Assembly: GCA_965371855.1 (NCBI GenBank)
Contig: CBDUZZ010000011.1
Coordinates: forward strand, 11,464 to 75,463
Direction of reading: 5' to 3'
Source: JAADEM01 sp965371855
GTDB taxonomy: Bacteria; Bacteroidota; Bacteroidia; Bacteroidales; Marinilabiliaceae
Length of the DNA stretch: 64,000 nucleotides
Of this stretch, positions 56,533-64,000 are shown in pieces. The notes under the pieces were generated by a model. That model was not told the DNA's origin, ran no database searches, and saw only the letters and a list, made by a program, of their open reading frames with translations. Within the stretch, counting starts at the first letter, position 1. Every line of letters starts with the position of its first letter. The translations under genes and the position numbers were made by a program.

Positions 56533-57498
56533 TTACTTCTCCACCTCTTTCCAAACAACAGCACTGGCACCGAGAATAGCAATCTTAGCTCCATCAAGTT
56601 TTGAAGGGAGTAGTTTTACTTTATGGGAGTATAGGAAACACATATTCTCTTCCATATATTTTTTTGTAGGTTTGAATATAAGGTCACCGGCAAGAGCAAG
56701 ACCACCAAACAGGAATACTGCTTCAGGGCTTGAGAATGCAATAAAGTCGGATATTGCTTTTCCAAGGTATTTGCCTGTAACTTCAAAAGCTTCAAGTGCC
56801 AGCTCGTCACCTTCTATTGCCGTATCATATACCATTTTTGAAGTAATGTTTTCAGGAGCAATACTTCTTAGTTTACTTGGTGTTTGAGTTTCAGCTATCA
56901 ACTCAGATACAGTACGTACTATTCCTGTTGCCGATGCGTAAGTTTCAAGACAACCTTTACGTCCACAACCACACATACGACCTTCAGTATCCATAACTAC
57001 ATGTCCCAGTTCCCCGGCAAAACCGTCATGTCCCAGCACCAGTTCACCATTAACAATAATTCCGCTGCCAACACCTGTGCCAAGTGTTATCATAATAACA
57101 TCTTTCATCCCTTTTGCACCGCCATACATTAACTCACCAACAACAGCAGAGTTAGCATCGTTTGTAAGCACGATAGTAGGATAATCGAAATACTCTCTCA
57201 TCAGTTTTACGAAAGGTATTACTTCTCCCCATCCGAGGTTTGCCGCACCAACTATCTCTCCTGTGTAATAATTCGAACTTGGGGCACCTATTCCAATACC
57301 TATTACTTCGAGGTCTGAACCTGCACTTGCAACAGTCTCTTTTATTGTTTTTGCCAGAATATCAAGATACTCTTTTACATCTACATTTGTTAAAGTAGGG
57401 GTGTGTCCTTCTGCTACTATGTTTCCATCCTTGTCCACAACACCAATGGCCGTATTTGTTCCTCCTATATCAATACCTATTGCTACCTGTTTCTTCAT
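56533..57498 (-). CDS. ROK-family sugar kinase (glucokinase-like)
   Basis: 321 residues, cytosolic. ATP/phosphate motif GIDIGGTNTAIGVVDKDG (8-25), catalytic Asp in LTNDANSA (about 114), second phosphate loop TLGTGVGSG, and the zinc site H166, C176, C178, C183 in GHVVMDTEGRMCGCGRKGC. No N-terminal helix-turn-helix, so a kinase not a repressor. Glucose, mannose or N-acetylmannosamine could be the substrate; proximity to GH92 hints at mannose. A second copy of its last 25 codons lies 934 bases downstream. Confidence 0.9.
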   Translation of the reverse strand: MKKQVAIGIDIGGTNTAIGVVDKDGNIVAEGHTPTLTNVDVKEYLDILAKTIKETVASAGSDLEVIGIGIGAPSSNYYTGEIVGAANLGWGEVIPFVKLMREYFDYPTIVLTNDANSAVVGELMYGGAKGMKDVIMITLGTGVGSGIIVNGELVLGHDGFAGELGHVVMDTEGRMCGCGRKGCLETYASATGIVRTVSELIAETQTPSKLRSIAPENITSKMVYDTAIEGDELALEAFEVTGKYLGKAISDFIAFSSPEAVFLFGGLALAGDLIFKPTKKYMEENMCFLYSHKVKLLPSKLDGAKIAILGASAVVWKEVEK

Positions 57499-57635
57499 CT
57501 TAGATTACTTTTTATTAATTGATTAGTTACTTGAATATGACAAATATAAGTTTTTATTCTTAAGAAAACGCATGTGTCTTATGTGGTAGATTTAATTCTC
57601 TCCCTGTATGTTTAGACAGAAACTAAAGATTCGAA

Positions 57636-58391
57636 TTAGTCCGATAGCCATCTCTTGAAGTCTTTTACCCGTTCACGACTGACTACTATTTCTTCTTCGG
57701 TGGGCGGGTTTAGTTTTAATTTTAACCTGCTGTTGAACCAGGTGCTGATTTTTGCCACACTTTCGATATTTATGATAGCCTTACGGTTGATTTGAAAAAA
57801 CAGGGAATGATCCATCTGTTCCGACAATTCGGCAATAGAATGATCAACAATGTGTTTCTTTTCATTTAACAAAACAGCAATTGTGACACTCTCCTCCGAA
57901 ATAAAATAGGCTATGTCACTGCTGTATACTATAGTGTAATTATCGCCTGATTTGATTAAGAATCTTCTTTTGGGAGCAACACTTTTCTTGTTTAGCATCT
58001 CTTCAAGCAGGTTTTTTTCGGGAGGGGTAAAAGATACTTTAACCTTTTTGAGTTTTATCAAAGCCTTCTCAATATCTTTTTTGTCATAAGGTTTAACGAT
58101 GTAATCAATGCTGTTTACCCGGAACGAACGTAGAGCGTACTCACTAAAGGCTGTTGTGAAAATAACCGGTGTAGTAATCTCAACAGCATCAAAGATATCA
58201 AAACAGTTGCCATCGCTAAGGAGAATATCCTGGAAGATGAGATCCGGTTTTTCATTGGTTTTGAACCATTCAATTCCTTCTTTTACCGAACCGATAATTT
58301 GCACAATATTTATTGTGCTATCAATCTCACCCAGTAGGTTAACCAGTCGGGTTGCCGTATGCCTTTCGTCCTCAAATATTAAAACGTTCAT
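57636..58391 (-). CDS. LytTR-family response regulator
   Basis: 251 residues: receiver domain (1-120; phosphoacceptor D55 in LIFQDILLSDG, Lys in YIVKPYDKKD) and LytTR DNA-binding domain (about 145-251; FLIKSGDNYTIVYSSDIAYF, FFQINRKAIINIESV). The start lies within the kinase gene by 20 bases, so they form a coupled two-gene unit. Targets unknown; LytTR regulators often control surface or capsule genes. Intact. Confidence 0.93.
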   Translation of the reverse strand: MNVLIFEDERHTATRLVNLLGEIDSTINIVQIIGSVKEGIEWFKTNEKPDLIFQDILLSDGNCFDIFDAVEITTPVIFTTAFSEYALRSFRVNSIDYIVKPYDKKDIEKALIKLKKVKVSFTPPEKNLLEEMLNKKSVAPKRRFLIKSGDNYTIVYSSDIAYFISEESVTIAVLLNEKKHIVDHSIAELSEQMDHSLFFQINRKAIINIESVAKISTWFNSRLKLKLNPPTEEEIVVSRERVKDFKRWLSD

Positions 58392-59427
58392 AATGTTCTT
58401 TGGTTAAAAGAGGTAAGGAAATACTGAATTCATCATTAGTCTTACTGATTTTTATGGGAACAGAAGTGAAATGAGAGAATCGCGCTTTTAGATTTCCCAG
58501 TCCTTGTTTGGTCGAGCTGACACTGTCATTACGCATATCTACATTGTTTTTCACTATCAGGAACTCTTTATCACTGTAAATCTCTATCCGCAAAGGACTC
58601 TCTTTTGCGAATTTATTGTGTTTAACTGCATTCTCCACAAGTGTTTGAATTGCAGAAGGAGGAACAAAATGGATGTTCATTAATTTTTTATCTATTCGGT
58701 TTTCATAAACGACCTCTTTTTCAAAGCGTGTTTGTATAAGGAACAGATAATTTTCCACAAAGGTAATTTCCTCTTTTAATGTCACCAATGGAAACTCATT
58801 TTTCTCAATAACATACCTCAATATTCTGGACAACCGCAATGTAAATTCCGAAGCTATGTTAACATCAGAATATATCAGCGATGACAAAACACTCAGGCTG
58901 TTAAACAAAAAATGTGGTTCTATTTGGGCTTTCAAATTTAAATACTGAGCTAGTGTATTGTCTTTTTCAAGCTTTTCAAGCTTTAGCTGGTTCTCTTTGT
59001 TTTTAATGCGTGATTTATGATAACTATCGAAAGAGAAAACCATTATATAAATCATCCATAAACTCATTGTAAACTCAGCATTAAAGAGCGTTACACCTTG
59101 CCAAACTTCTTCTTTATTATCAAAAAAGTAAACATCTGTCGTTTGGTAAATCCAGTTAGCAAGAAAAGCGACAATAAGTCCGAAAACAAAATGAAAGGAG
59201 AAGAGCATATACGTATAGCTCTTTTTGTTAGTGGATGCTTGCCGGTTCTCTATTTTTTGATTGAAAAACCCGGCAATATACCAAACTACAAGTCCGTAAG
59301 TAATAAAGCAAATTGAAAATGCCAATCCCCGCTCAGAGATGTCAAATAAACCATCGTGTGAATCATCTCCTATTTTAATTAGCGCGTGTACAAAAAAGAT
59401 GAAAAGGAATCTGATTAAGAACTTCAT
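58372..59427 (-). CDS. LytS/YehU-type sensor histidine kinase
   Basis: 351 residues: four predicted transmembrane helices in the first 140 (from about 3, 38, 75 and 120), a coiled-coil linker (KENQLKLEKLEKDN), and the His_kinase domain with H172 in EPHFLFNSLSVLSS and N box LVENAVKHNKFA (about 285). No large extracellular sensor, so it probably senses within or at the membrane. Phosphodonor for the overlapping LytTR regulator. Separated from the TonB receptor upstream by a palindromic repeat. Confidence 0.93.
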   Translation of the reverse strand: MKFLIRFLFIFFVHALIKIGDDSHDGLFDISERGLAFSICFITYGLVVWYIAGFFNQKIENRQASTNKKSYTYMLFSFHFVFGLIVAFLANWIYQTTDVYFFDNKEEVWQGVTLFNAEFTMSLWMIYIMVFSFDSYHKSRIKNKENQLKLEKLEKDNTLAQYLNLKAQIEPHFLFNSLSVLSSLIYSDVNIASEFTLRLSRILRYVIEKNEFPLVTLKEEITFVENYLFLIQTRFEKEVVYENRIDKKLMNIHFVPPSAIQTLVENAVKHNKFAKESPLRIEIYSDKEFLIVKNNVDMRNDSVSSTKQGLGNLKARFSHFTSVPIKISKTNDEFSISLPLLTKEHYERFNI

Positions 59428-59490
59428 ATGCTAACTGTTTTGTGAACGAATTTACGTAAATATCCTGAATTAATAATCAATAGTGATTAA

Positions 59491-59569
59491 CACCTCATCC
59501 CCATTCCCCTTCTCCTTAAGGAGAAGGGGTGATGCTCCCTCTCCTTAAGGAGAGGGTTGGGGTGAGGTG
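59491..59569. repeat. Double-hairpin inverted repeat, CCTCACCCC family
   Basis: Outer arms CACCTCATCCCCATT and GGTTGGGGTGAGGTG enclose two perfect inner palindromes, CCCCTTCTCCTTAAGGAGAA GGGG (59506-59529) and CCCTCTCCTTAAGGAGAGGG (59537-59556). A three-way junction could form. Same family as 15622-15754. Between two minus-strand genes, where it could also end transcription. Confidence 0.8.
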
Positions 59570-59575
59570 GTATTT

Positions 59576-61924
59576 TCAAAATTGAATTTTATAACTTATA
59601 TATGGGTAGATTATAGTTAACCCGTAAGGTTCTATTTGGTTTGTTTTGTAGTTGTATGCGTGTCCGAATGTCTCCTCCTGCATCAACAGGTTTTTGGCCT
59701 GCACTATTATTGAATGTGAAACTTTAGGTCTGTTTATGGTATAGTTAAAGGAGAGGTCAACGAAGTAGCTTGTAGGCAATTGCACTTCATATGGTTTTGA
59801 TTCGTCATAAATTATATACTGATATTTCATTGACTCATCGTAGTTTACAGGCGATTGTCGTTTGCCACCTATTATTGTTACTTTTCCGTTAACTCCAAAA
59901 ACATTATCGTTTTTAAATTGCCACTCTTTACCACCTAAAACATTGAAAACAAAGTTCTGATTATATTTTGTATTTCGCTCAACACCATCACCTCCTTTGT
60001 ATTTCGATTGGTAGATTGATGAAGTTATCATGTAATAAAATCCGTTGTTGATAAACTGTTCCAAAGTCAAATCCAAACCGTAGTTTGTACCGGTGCCATC
60101 ATTTGTTAGCTGTTGGGTAAAGAATGTTTCACTTGTGTAATTCACCATGGAGAATGTGCTATCGGCAATTACCGGAACATCATATAGCTTTTGATAATAT
60201 GCTTCAACATTCAGGTGTGTCTTCTCTCCAAACTTCATATCATACCCAATCACAAAATGATGTGCTTTTGTAATACTTAGTGATGTGTTCAACCTTTCGT
60301 AAGCATCTCCCACAGGAACTTCTGTCATATATACTCTTAAAGGTTCAATTCGGCTGTGTTTACCATATGCGAAATTCAGAGAGTGTTTTGGTTTGAATCG
60401 CCAGTTAATTCCCAGGCGTGGTTCAAAAACAAATTCGTTGTTCAAATTAAAATAACTAAGATGTATACCTGCATTAAAATTTATATTTTCTGCTATGTAA
60501 TATTTCGATTGAGTATAAACTCTGCTGCTAAAAGTTGAACCTTTGCTGTTTACAAAAAAATCTGGCTCATTATTTTCAGGTATATTTGTGTTGTTTGCAA
60601 CATCAAAATTGTATGATAACCGGTTCAGAATTATACCTGTTCTGTTTGTGTGTTTTTTATTGAATTTTCTATTTATATAAGTCGTGAATGACAGCAGAGA
60701 ATTCTTCTCATCCTGATTGGTGACAGGTACTTTTTGAAGGTCTTTTTTATAGTAATTGTTTTTGTTGATGTAGTTGGTTCCTGAGTAGGAGAGTGATGTG
60801 AAAAGATAAGTTTTATCGTTTAGTATTTTTCTGTTGTTGATACCTGATGCTGTCAGGTTATAGCTGATATCATATTGATAACTATCCATATTTGTTTCCC
60901 AGTCCGTTGTATCCATGCTCATGTCGCTCGCGATATTTCCTGTGCCTTTAATACTCCAAACAGAAAAATCACCAAACTTTTTTGTAGGCAAATATAGTTT
61001 CAACGACAGATCTGAATATGTTGGCAAACCCGTTATCTCAGGCATTAAGTTTTGAAGTAATCCTATTGTGGAATATCTGTAATTTATCAGATACGATGCA
61101 CGTTTCCCCTTTTTGAAAGGTCCTTCAAGCGCAAAATCAACCCCCTGGCTACCAACTTGAAAAGCATATTCTCTTTTGTCAGAATTTCCTTTTCGCAGTC
61201 TCATGTCAAAGATTCCGGACATGGCATTGCCATATTCGGCGGGGAAAGCGCCTGTGAAAAAGTCAGAGTTTGCCAGCATGTTACTACTAAACATTGTATT
61301 TATTCCACCTCCCGAAAACATACCGGCAAGATGATTGGGAGCAGGGATTTCTACTCCTTCCAGATGCCACAGTATCCCTTTTGCCGCATTACCTCTAATC
61401 ACAATCTCATTATTGTCGACAGTGCTTGGAGTTACTCCTGCATAGGTGCTTGCCAGGCGTGAGGGGTCATCCATGCCACCTGCAAACCGCTGAGCATCTT
61501 CAACCGAAAATGTTCGTGCCGACAAGGTTGCCATCTTATTTATTGCCTCGTCTTTATTGATCCCGGCTTTAACAACAATCTCATTCAATGTTGAAAATGA
61601 CTCTTTTAGTGAAACGTTTATGTTGAGCTCTTTCCCGGAACTCAACAAAATATCAGATACATGTTGTGGCTCGTATCCAATGAAACTAATTTGTAGTGAT
61701 ATTCTGCCTACAGGAACATTGAGTAGTTTGAAATTACCATCAACATCTGTAACAGTACCGATAATCGGGTCTGTATCCAGCACCACAACTGTAGCACCCG
61801 GCAGATTGACTTCGCTATCTGTGTCAATTACTCTTCCCTTTATTGTTTGTGTAAGCTCTTGTGAGTATAGTATGTTAAATATCATCAGCATTGTTGCCAA
61901 TAAGAAAATGGTTCTTCGTCTCAT
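59576..61924 (-). CDS. TonB-dependent outer-membrane receptor
   Basis: 782 residues from the ATG at 61924, which starts the signal peptide MRRRTIFLLATMLMIFNILYS; the longer frame (to 62047) adds 41 unlikely residues. CarboxypepD_reg domain (about 25-110; TIKGRVIDTDSEVNLPGATV), plug (about 125-260; NNEIVIRGNAAKGILWHLEG), then the barrel, ending in YPYISYKIQF with a terminal Phe. No STN domain. No SusD partner nearby, so peptide, metal or siderophore uptake is as likely as glycan. Divergent from a TetR gene. Confidence 0.92.
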   Translation of the reverse strand: MRRRTIFLLATMLMIFNILYSQELTQTIKGRVIDTDSEVNLPGATVVVLDTDPIIGTVTDVDGNFKLLNVPVGRISLQISFIGYEPQHVSDILLSSGKELNINVSLKESFSTLNEIVVKAGINKDEAINKMATLSARTFSVEDAQRFAGGMDDPSRLASTYAGVTPSTVDNNEIVIRGNAAKGILWHLEGVEIPAPNHLAGMFSGGGINTMFSSNMLANSDFFTGAFPAEYGNAMSGIFDMRLRKGNSDKREYAFQVGSQGVDFALEGPFKKGKRASYLINYRYSTIGLLQNLMPEITGLPTYSDLSLKLYLPTKKFGDFSVWSIKGTGNIASDMSMDTTDWETNMDSYQYDISYNLTASGINNRKILNDKTYLFTSLSYSGTNYINKNNYYKKDLQKVPVTNQDEKNSLLSFTTYINRKFNKKHTNRTGIILNRLSYNFDVANNTNIPENNEPDFFVNSKGSTFSSRVYTQSKYYIAENINFNAGIHLSYFNLNNEFVFEPRLGINWRFKPKHSLNFAYGKHSRIEPLRVYMTEVPVGDAYERLNTSLSITKAHHFVIGYDMKFGEKTHLNVEAYYQKLYDVPVIADSTFSMVNYTSETFFTQQLTNDGTGTNYGLDLTLEQFINNGFYYMITSSIYQSKYKGGDGVERNTKYNQNFVFNVLGGKEWQFKNDNVFGVNGKVTIIGGKRQSPVNYDESMKYQYIIYDESKPYEVQLPTSYFVDLSFNYTINRPKVSHSIIVQAKNLLMQEETFGHAYNYKTNQIEPYGLTIIYPYISYKIQF

Positions 61925-62100
61925 TACTTTGAATTTGTATGTAAAACTAACGTAATTAAACGCTGTCTGTTTTGAATGAATTTTGAATCGTAAAATAAGT
62001 TTTCGTATTGTAATAATCCCTAACTGAATTGTAACTCTCCAAATCATCTCTTTCGTCTTATGGTAATTTGGTTAACACTATAAAAAATCTATTAGATAGT

Positions 62101-62130
62101 TTTGAGTTTGAAAATATATTGATAGATTTG
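62101..62130 (+). promoter_or_regulatory. Predicted promoter for the TetR gene
   Basis: TTTG (62101-62104), 18 bases, then TAGATTTG (62123-62130): an exact match to the Bacteroidota -33/-7 consensus. Transcription would begin near 62137, about 80 bases before the ATG at 62218. Confidence 0.65.
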
Positions 62131-62217
62131 ATAAATGCAAAATAGCGGGAACTAGTTCCGTTTATACATACGTTGGCGTTCATTGTCGCAGTATCATGTA
62201 TTTATAAACAGTTGATT

Positions 62218-62811
62218 ATGTCAATATCGAATGAATCAAAACAAAAGTGGATTGAAAAAGGATATGAGCATTTTGCTTTATATGGCCCTGAGAGCTTAAG
62301 TATTAACAAACTAAGCAAGGAAATAGGGTCGTCCCGGGCTTGTTTTTATAATCACTTTGGAGATATTGAAGTTTTCATTGAAGAGTTGCTTGATATGCAC
62401 TGGAAAATAAACAAACAATTTTGTTCCATTGGAGCCCGGGAATGCAAAAAGTTTTTTCCTGACCTGTATTTACTGTTAGAGCAATATCCTGTACCATTGA
62501 AATTCAGCATACAGTTATTCCGCAACCGGAATAATCCGGCTTTCAACTATTTGTTCATGAAAACATATAATGCGTCTGCCAAGGCATTTATCCTTAAACT
62601 GTTTTCTGAACAATTTGGTCTGCACCATATTGATGAGGCCACCTATAATTTGTGGTTAACCGTTGGAGAATCGTGGTACTCAAGATTGGACCCCAATAAT
62701 CTTTCAGCAGTAAAAATGCAACAACTTGCCGAAGAAATCATGAATTCTGTTTTAATATTTATGTCTTCAGACCTGTACTCCAAAATACAGAGAACACCGT
62801 TGAAAAATTAA
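62218..62811 (+). CDS. TetR/AcrR-family transcriptional regulator
   Basis: 197 residues from the ATG at 62218 (MSISNESKQKWIEKGYEHFA); the frame extends to 62173 but without conserved sequence. The N-terminal HTH is clear: YGPESLSINKLSKEIGSSRACFYNHFGDIEVFI (about 22-55). The C-terminal ligand domain has the segment ESWYSRLDPNNLS. A repressor of the divergent TonB receptor or the following genes is plausible. The next gene is a paralogue with the HTH missing. Confidence 0.88.
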   Translation: MSISNESKQKWIEKGYEHFALYGPESLSINKLSKEIGSSRACFYNHFGDIEVFIEELLDMHWKINKQFCSIGARECKKFFPDLYLLLEQYPVPLKFSIQLFRNRNNPAFNYLFMKTYNASAKAFILKLFSEQFGLHHIDEATYNLWLTVGESWYSRLDPNNLSAVKMQQLAEEIMNSVLIFMSSDLYSKIQRTPLKN

Positions 62812-63004
62812 CTTTCACAATCTCATTTTTTATTTAGGCATAGTTGCGAAATAAGTTGGACAAAAGAACGAGTCTGTATGGTCAAGCTATTTTGTAACTA
62901 TGCCTTAGCTAAACCCAATATTCAATTCACTTTTTATACAGGGCTGTATAAAATTTTATAATAAGCTGTTGTAAATTGTGGTATTCAAGACTCAAATTGC
63001 TACG

Positions 63005-63496
63005 ATGGATTACCTCAATAAAGCTTATAAGGAATTTGCTGAGAAAGGCACAAAAGGGGTTACTACAATTATCAGTAAAAACGATTCTATAGAAGATCTT
63101 ATATATGAGCTTCTCGCACTTCACATTGATAAAATTGACTTTTTCACATCATTAATAAAAAAGCAAACTTACAATTATAATGAGCTGTTTAATTTGTTGT
63201 ATGGATACCCTGACGAATTAAAATTTTGTAAGCAATTATTTATACACAGGGAAAACCCGGAAATGAACCTGGTTTTTTTATACGGTATTAACGCTGTTAA
63301 ACCCATTATATTCTCCTTGTTAAAAAGTCATTTTAAATTATCTGAGGATATAGAATATTTTAATTCTGTATGGATGACCATGGTTGAATCATGGTGTTCA
63401 AGATTAGATCTAAATAATCTTACTGCAAAACATATGAAAGACATTTCAGAAGAAACTGCAGAAATAATAATTATGCTGAATAAACATAAACCTTAA
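63005..63496 (+). CDS. TetR-like paralogue without the helix-turn-helix
   Basis: 163 residues from the ATG at 63005 (the GTG at 62978 is an alternative). Aligned by eye to the TetR protein just upstream: KAYKEFAEKGTKGV matches KGYEHFALYGPESL, then about 13 residues covering HTH helices 2-3 are gone, and IEDLIYELLALH matches IEVFIEELLDMH. The ligand/dimerisation domain is conserved throughout (VESWCSRLDLNNLT). The frame is open and clean. It cannot bind DNA in the usual way but could form mixed dimers. It could also be an early pseudogene. Confidence 0.7.
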   Translation: MDYLNKAYKEFAEKGTKGVTTIISKNDSIEDLIYELLALHIDKIDFFTSLIKKQTYNYNELFNLLYGYPDELKFCKQLFIHRENPEMNLVFLYGINAVKPIIFSLLKSHFKLSEDIEYFNSVWMTMVESWCSRLDLNNLTAKHMKDISEETAEIIIMLNKHKP

Positions 63497-63512
63497 TAAA
63501 TAAAATTACAAT

Positions 63513-64000
63513 ATGAAAACAAAAAATCTTTTTATTTCGATTATAGTCTTAATGGCTATGGCATTCTCCGGTTGTAATCAACAAGCAAAATTAACCCCCG
63601 AAGAAGCAAAACAAATTGCCAAAGAAGCTTACGTTTATGGTTTCCCTATGGTGGTAAACTATAAAACAATGTACAACTATACATTGAATGAAGAATCTGT
63701 AGAGTACAAAGGGGCACTCAACGAAAAAAGTTGCGAGGCACGCTTATTTACACCAGAAGATAAAGCAATAGTAACACCAAATTCCGACACACCCTATTGC
63801 ATGTTTTGGCTTGATATAAGAAATGAACCCATAGTAATATCAATTCCTGAAATGGAAGATGAACGGTTTTATCACTTTCAACTTATTGATTTATTCACCC
63901 ATAATTTTGGTTATTTGGGGACTTTAACAACTGGAAATAAGGCAGGAAAATATTTAATAGCCAAAGAAGGTTGGAATGGCGAAAAGCCAGAAGGAATAAA
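63513..64000 (+). CDS. DUF1254 lipoprotein, 3'-truncated by window end
   Basis: 162 codons visible, open to the window end. Lipobox MAFSGC (Cys21). TPEEAKQIAKEAYVYGFPMVVNY and TPNSDTPYCMFWLDIRNEP identify DUF1254, usually followed by a DUF1214 domain in the missing part. Function of the family unknown. It starts 16 bases after the HTH-less TetR paralogue and is probably cotranscribed with it. Not part of any complete frame because the end is cut. Confidence 0.88.
   Translation, partial: MKTKNLFISIIVLMAMAFSGCNQQAKLTPEEAKQIAKEAYVYGFPMVVNYKTMYNYTLNEESVEYKGALNEKSCEARLFTPEDKAIVTPNSDTPYCMFWLDIRNEPIVISIPEMEDERFYHFQLIDLFTHNFGYLGTLTTGNKAGKYLIAKEGWNGEKPEGI

Noticed and set aside
59491..59569. CRISPR-like repeat
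   Set aside because: Only nested palindromes, no regular repeat-spacer spacing and no cas genes.

Overview
The window looks like a contiguous stretch of chromosome from a low-GC member of the Bacteroidota, most likely Bacteroidales/Marinilabiliales-like. This rests on lineage-typical genes (gldD, gldE, DUF4290, DUF4249, a type B type IX secretion signal, a PG0541-type RND-associated protein, bacterial GGGP synthase), on promoter-like sites of the TTTG/TAnnTTTG type, and on many TonB-dependent and outer-membrane genes. I saw no rRNA, tRNA, CRISPR array, phage module or complete insertion sequence. The genus cannot be fixed from the sequence alone.

Layout. 1-3.2 kb: 3' part of an RND efflux pump and its small PII-like partner, with a strong hairpin between them. 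3.3-10 kb: minus-strand genes for a class A penicillin-binding protein, an HD hydrolase, a C1 peptidase, a small membrane protein and an M24 aminopeptidase. 10-15.4 kb: secreted GH2 beta-galactosidase, riboflavin synthase and an NAD-dependent epimerase. 15.8-23.1 kb: a divergent outer-membrane uptake locus (MG2-like/plug protein and DUF4249 lipoprotein on minus; an exported orphan and an STN-type TonB receptor on plus). 23.2-31 kb: YraN, LD-carboxypeptidase, metG, two fused gene relics (sulfatase and Gfo/Idh/MocA), a DcaP-like porin and dxs. 31-32.5 kb: decayed region with an RND relic, a MITE with terminal inverted repeats and a 10-bp target duplication, and an NTF2-like lipoprotein. 32.5-37.2 kb: DUF2007, murA, DUF4290 and a UvrD/PcrA helicase. 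37.3-50.5 kb: a T9SS cargo protein, GGGP synthase overlapping a phosphopantetheinyl transferase, ssb-gldE-gldD, HU, an unlisted 30-residue basic protein, RNase G, DsbD, two overlapping OmpA-family genes and an SRPBCC protein. 50.6-57.5 kb: a GH92 mannosidase and a ROK kinase separated by an accessory islet (exported orphan, PD-(D/E)XK nuclease, MntA/HepT toxin-antitoxin pair) that ends in a duplicated 3' end of the ROK gene. 57.6-64 kb: a LytS/LytR-type pair, a TonB receptor, a TetR regulator, a TetR-like paralogue without its helix-turn-helix, and a DUF1254 lipoprotein cut by the window end.

The biology is a saccharolytic cell surface (GH2, GH92, porin, TonB receptors, T9SS cargo, sulfatase relic) on top of core peptidoglycan, isoprenoid and lipid metabolism (PBP1, MurA, Dxs, GGGP synthase). 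The points most worth a second look are the Cys-to-Asp MurA active site, the ROK 3'-end duplication around the MntA/HepT pair, the MITE, the HTH-less TetR paralogue, and the uptake locus that has no FecI/FecR beside it.
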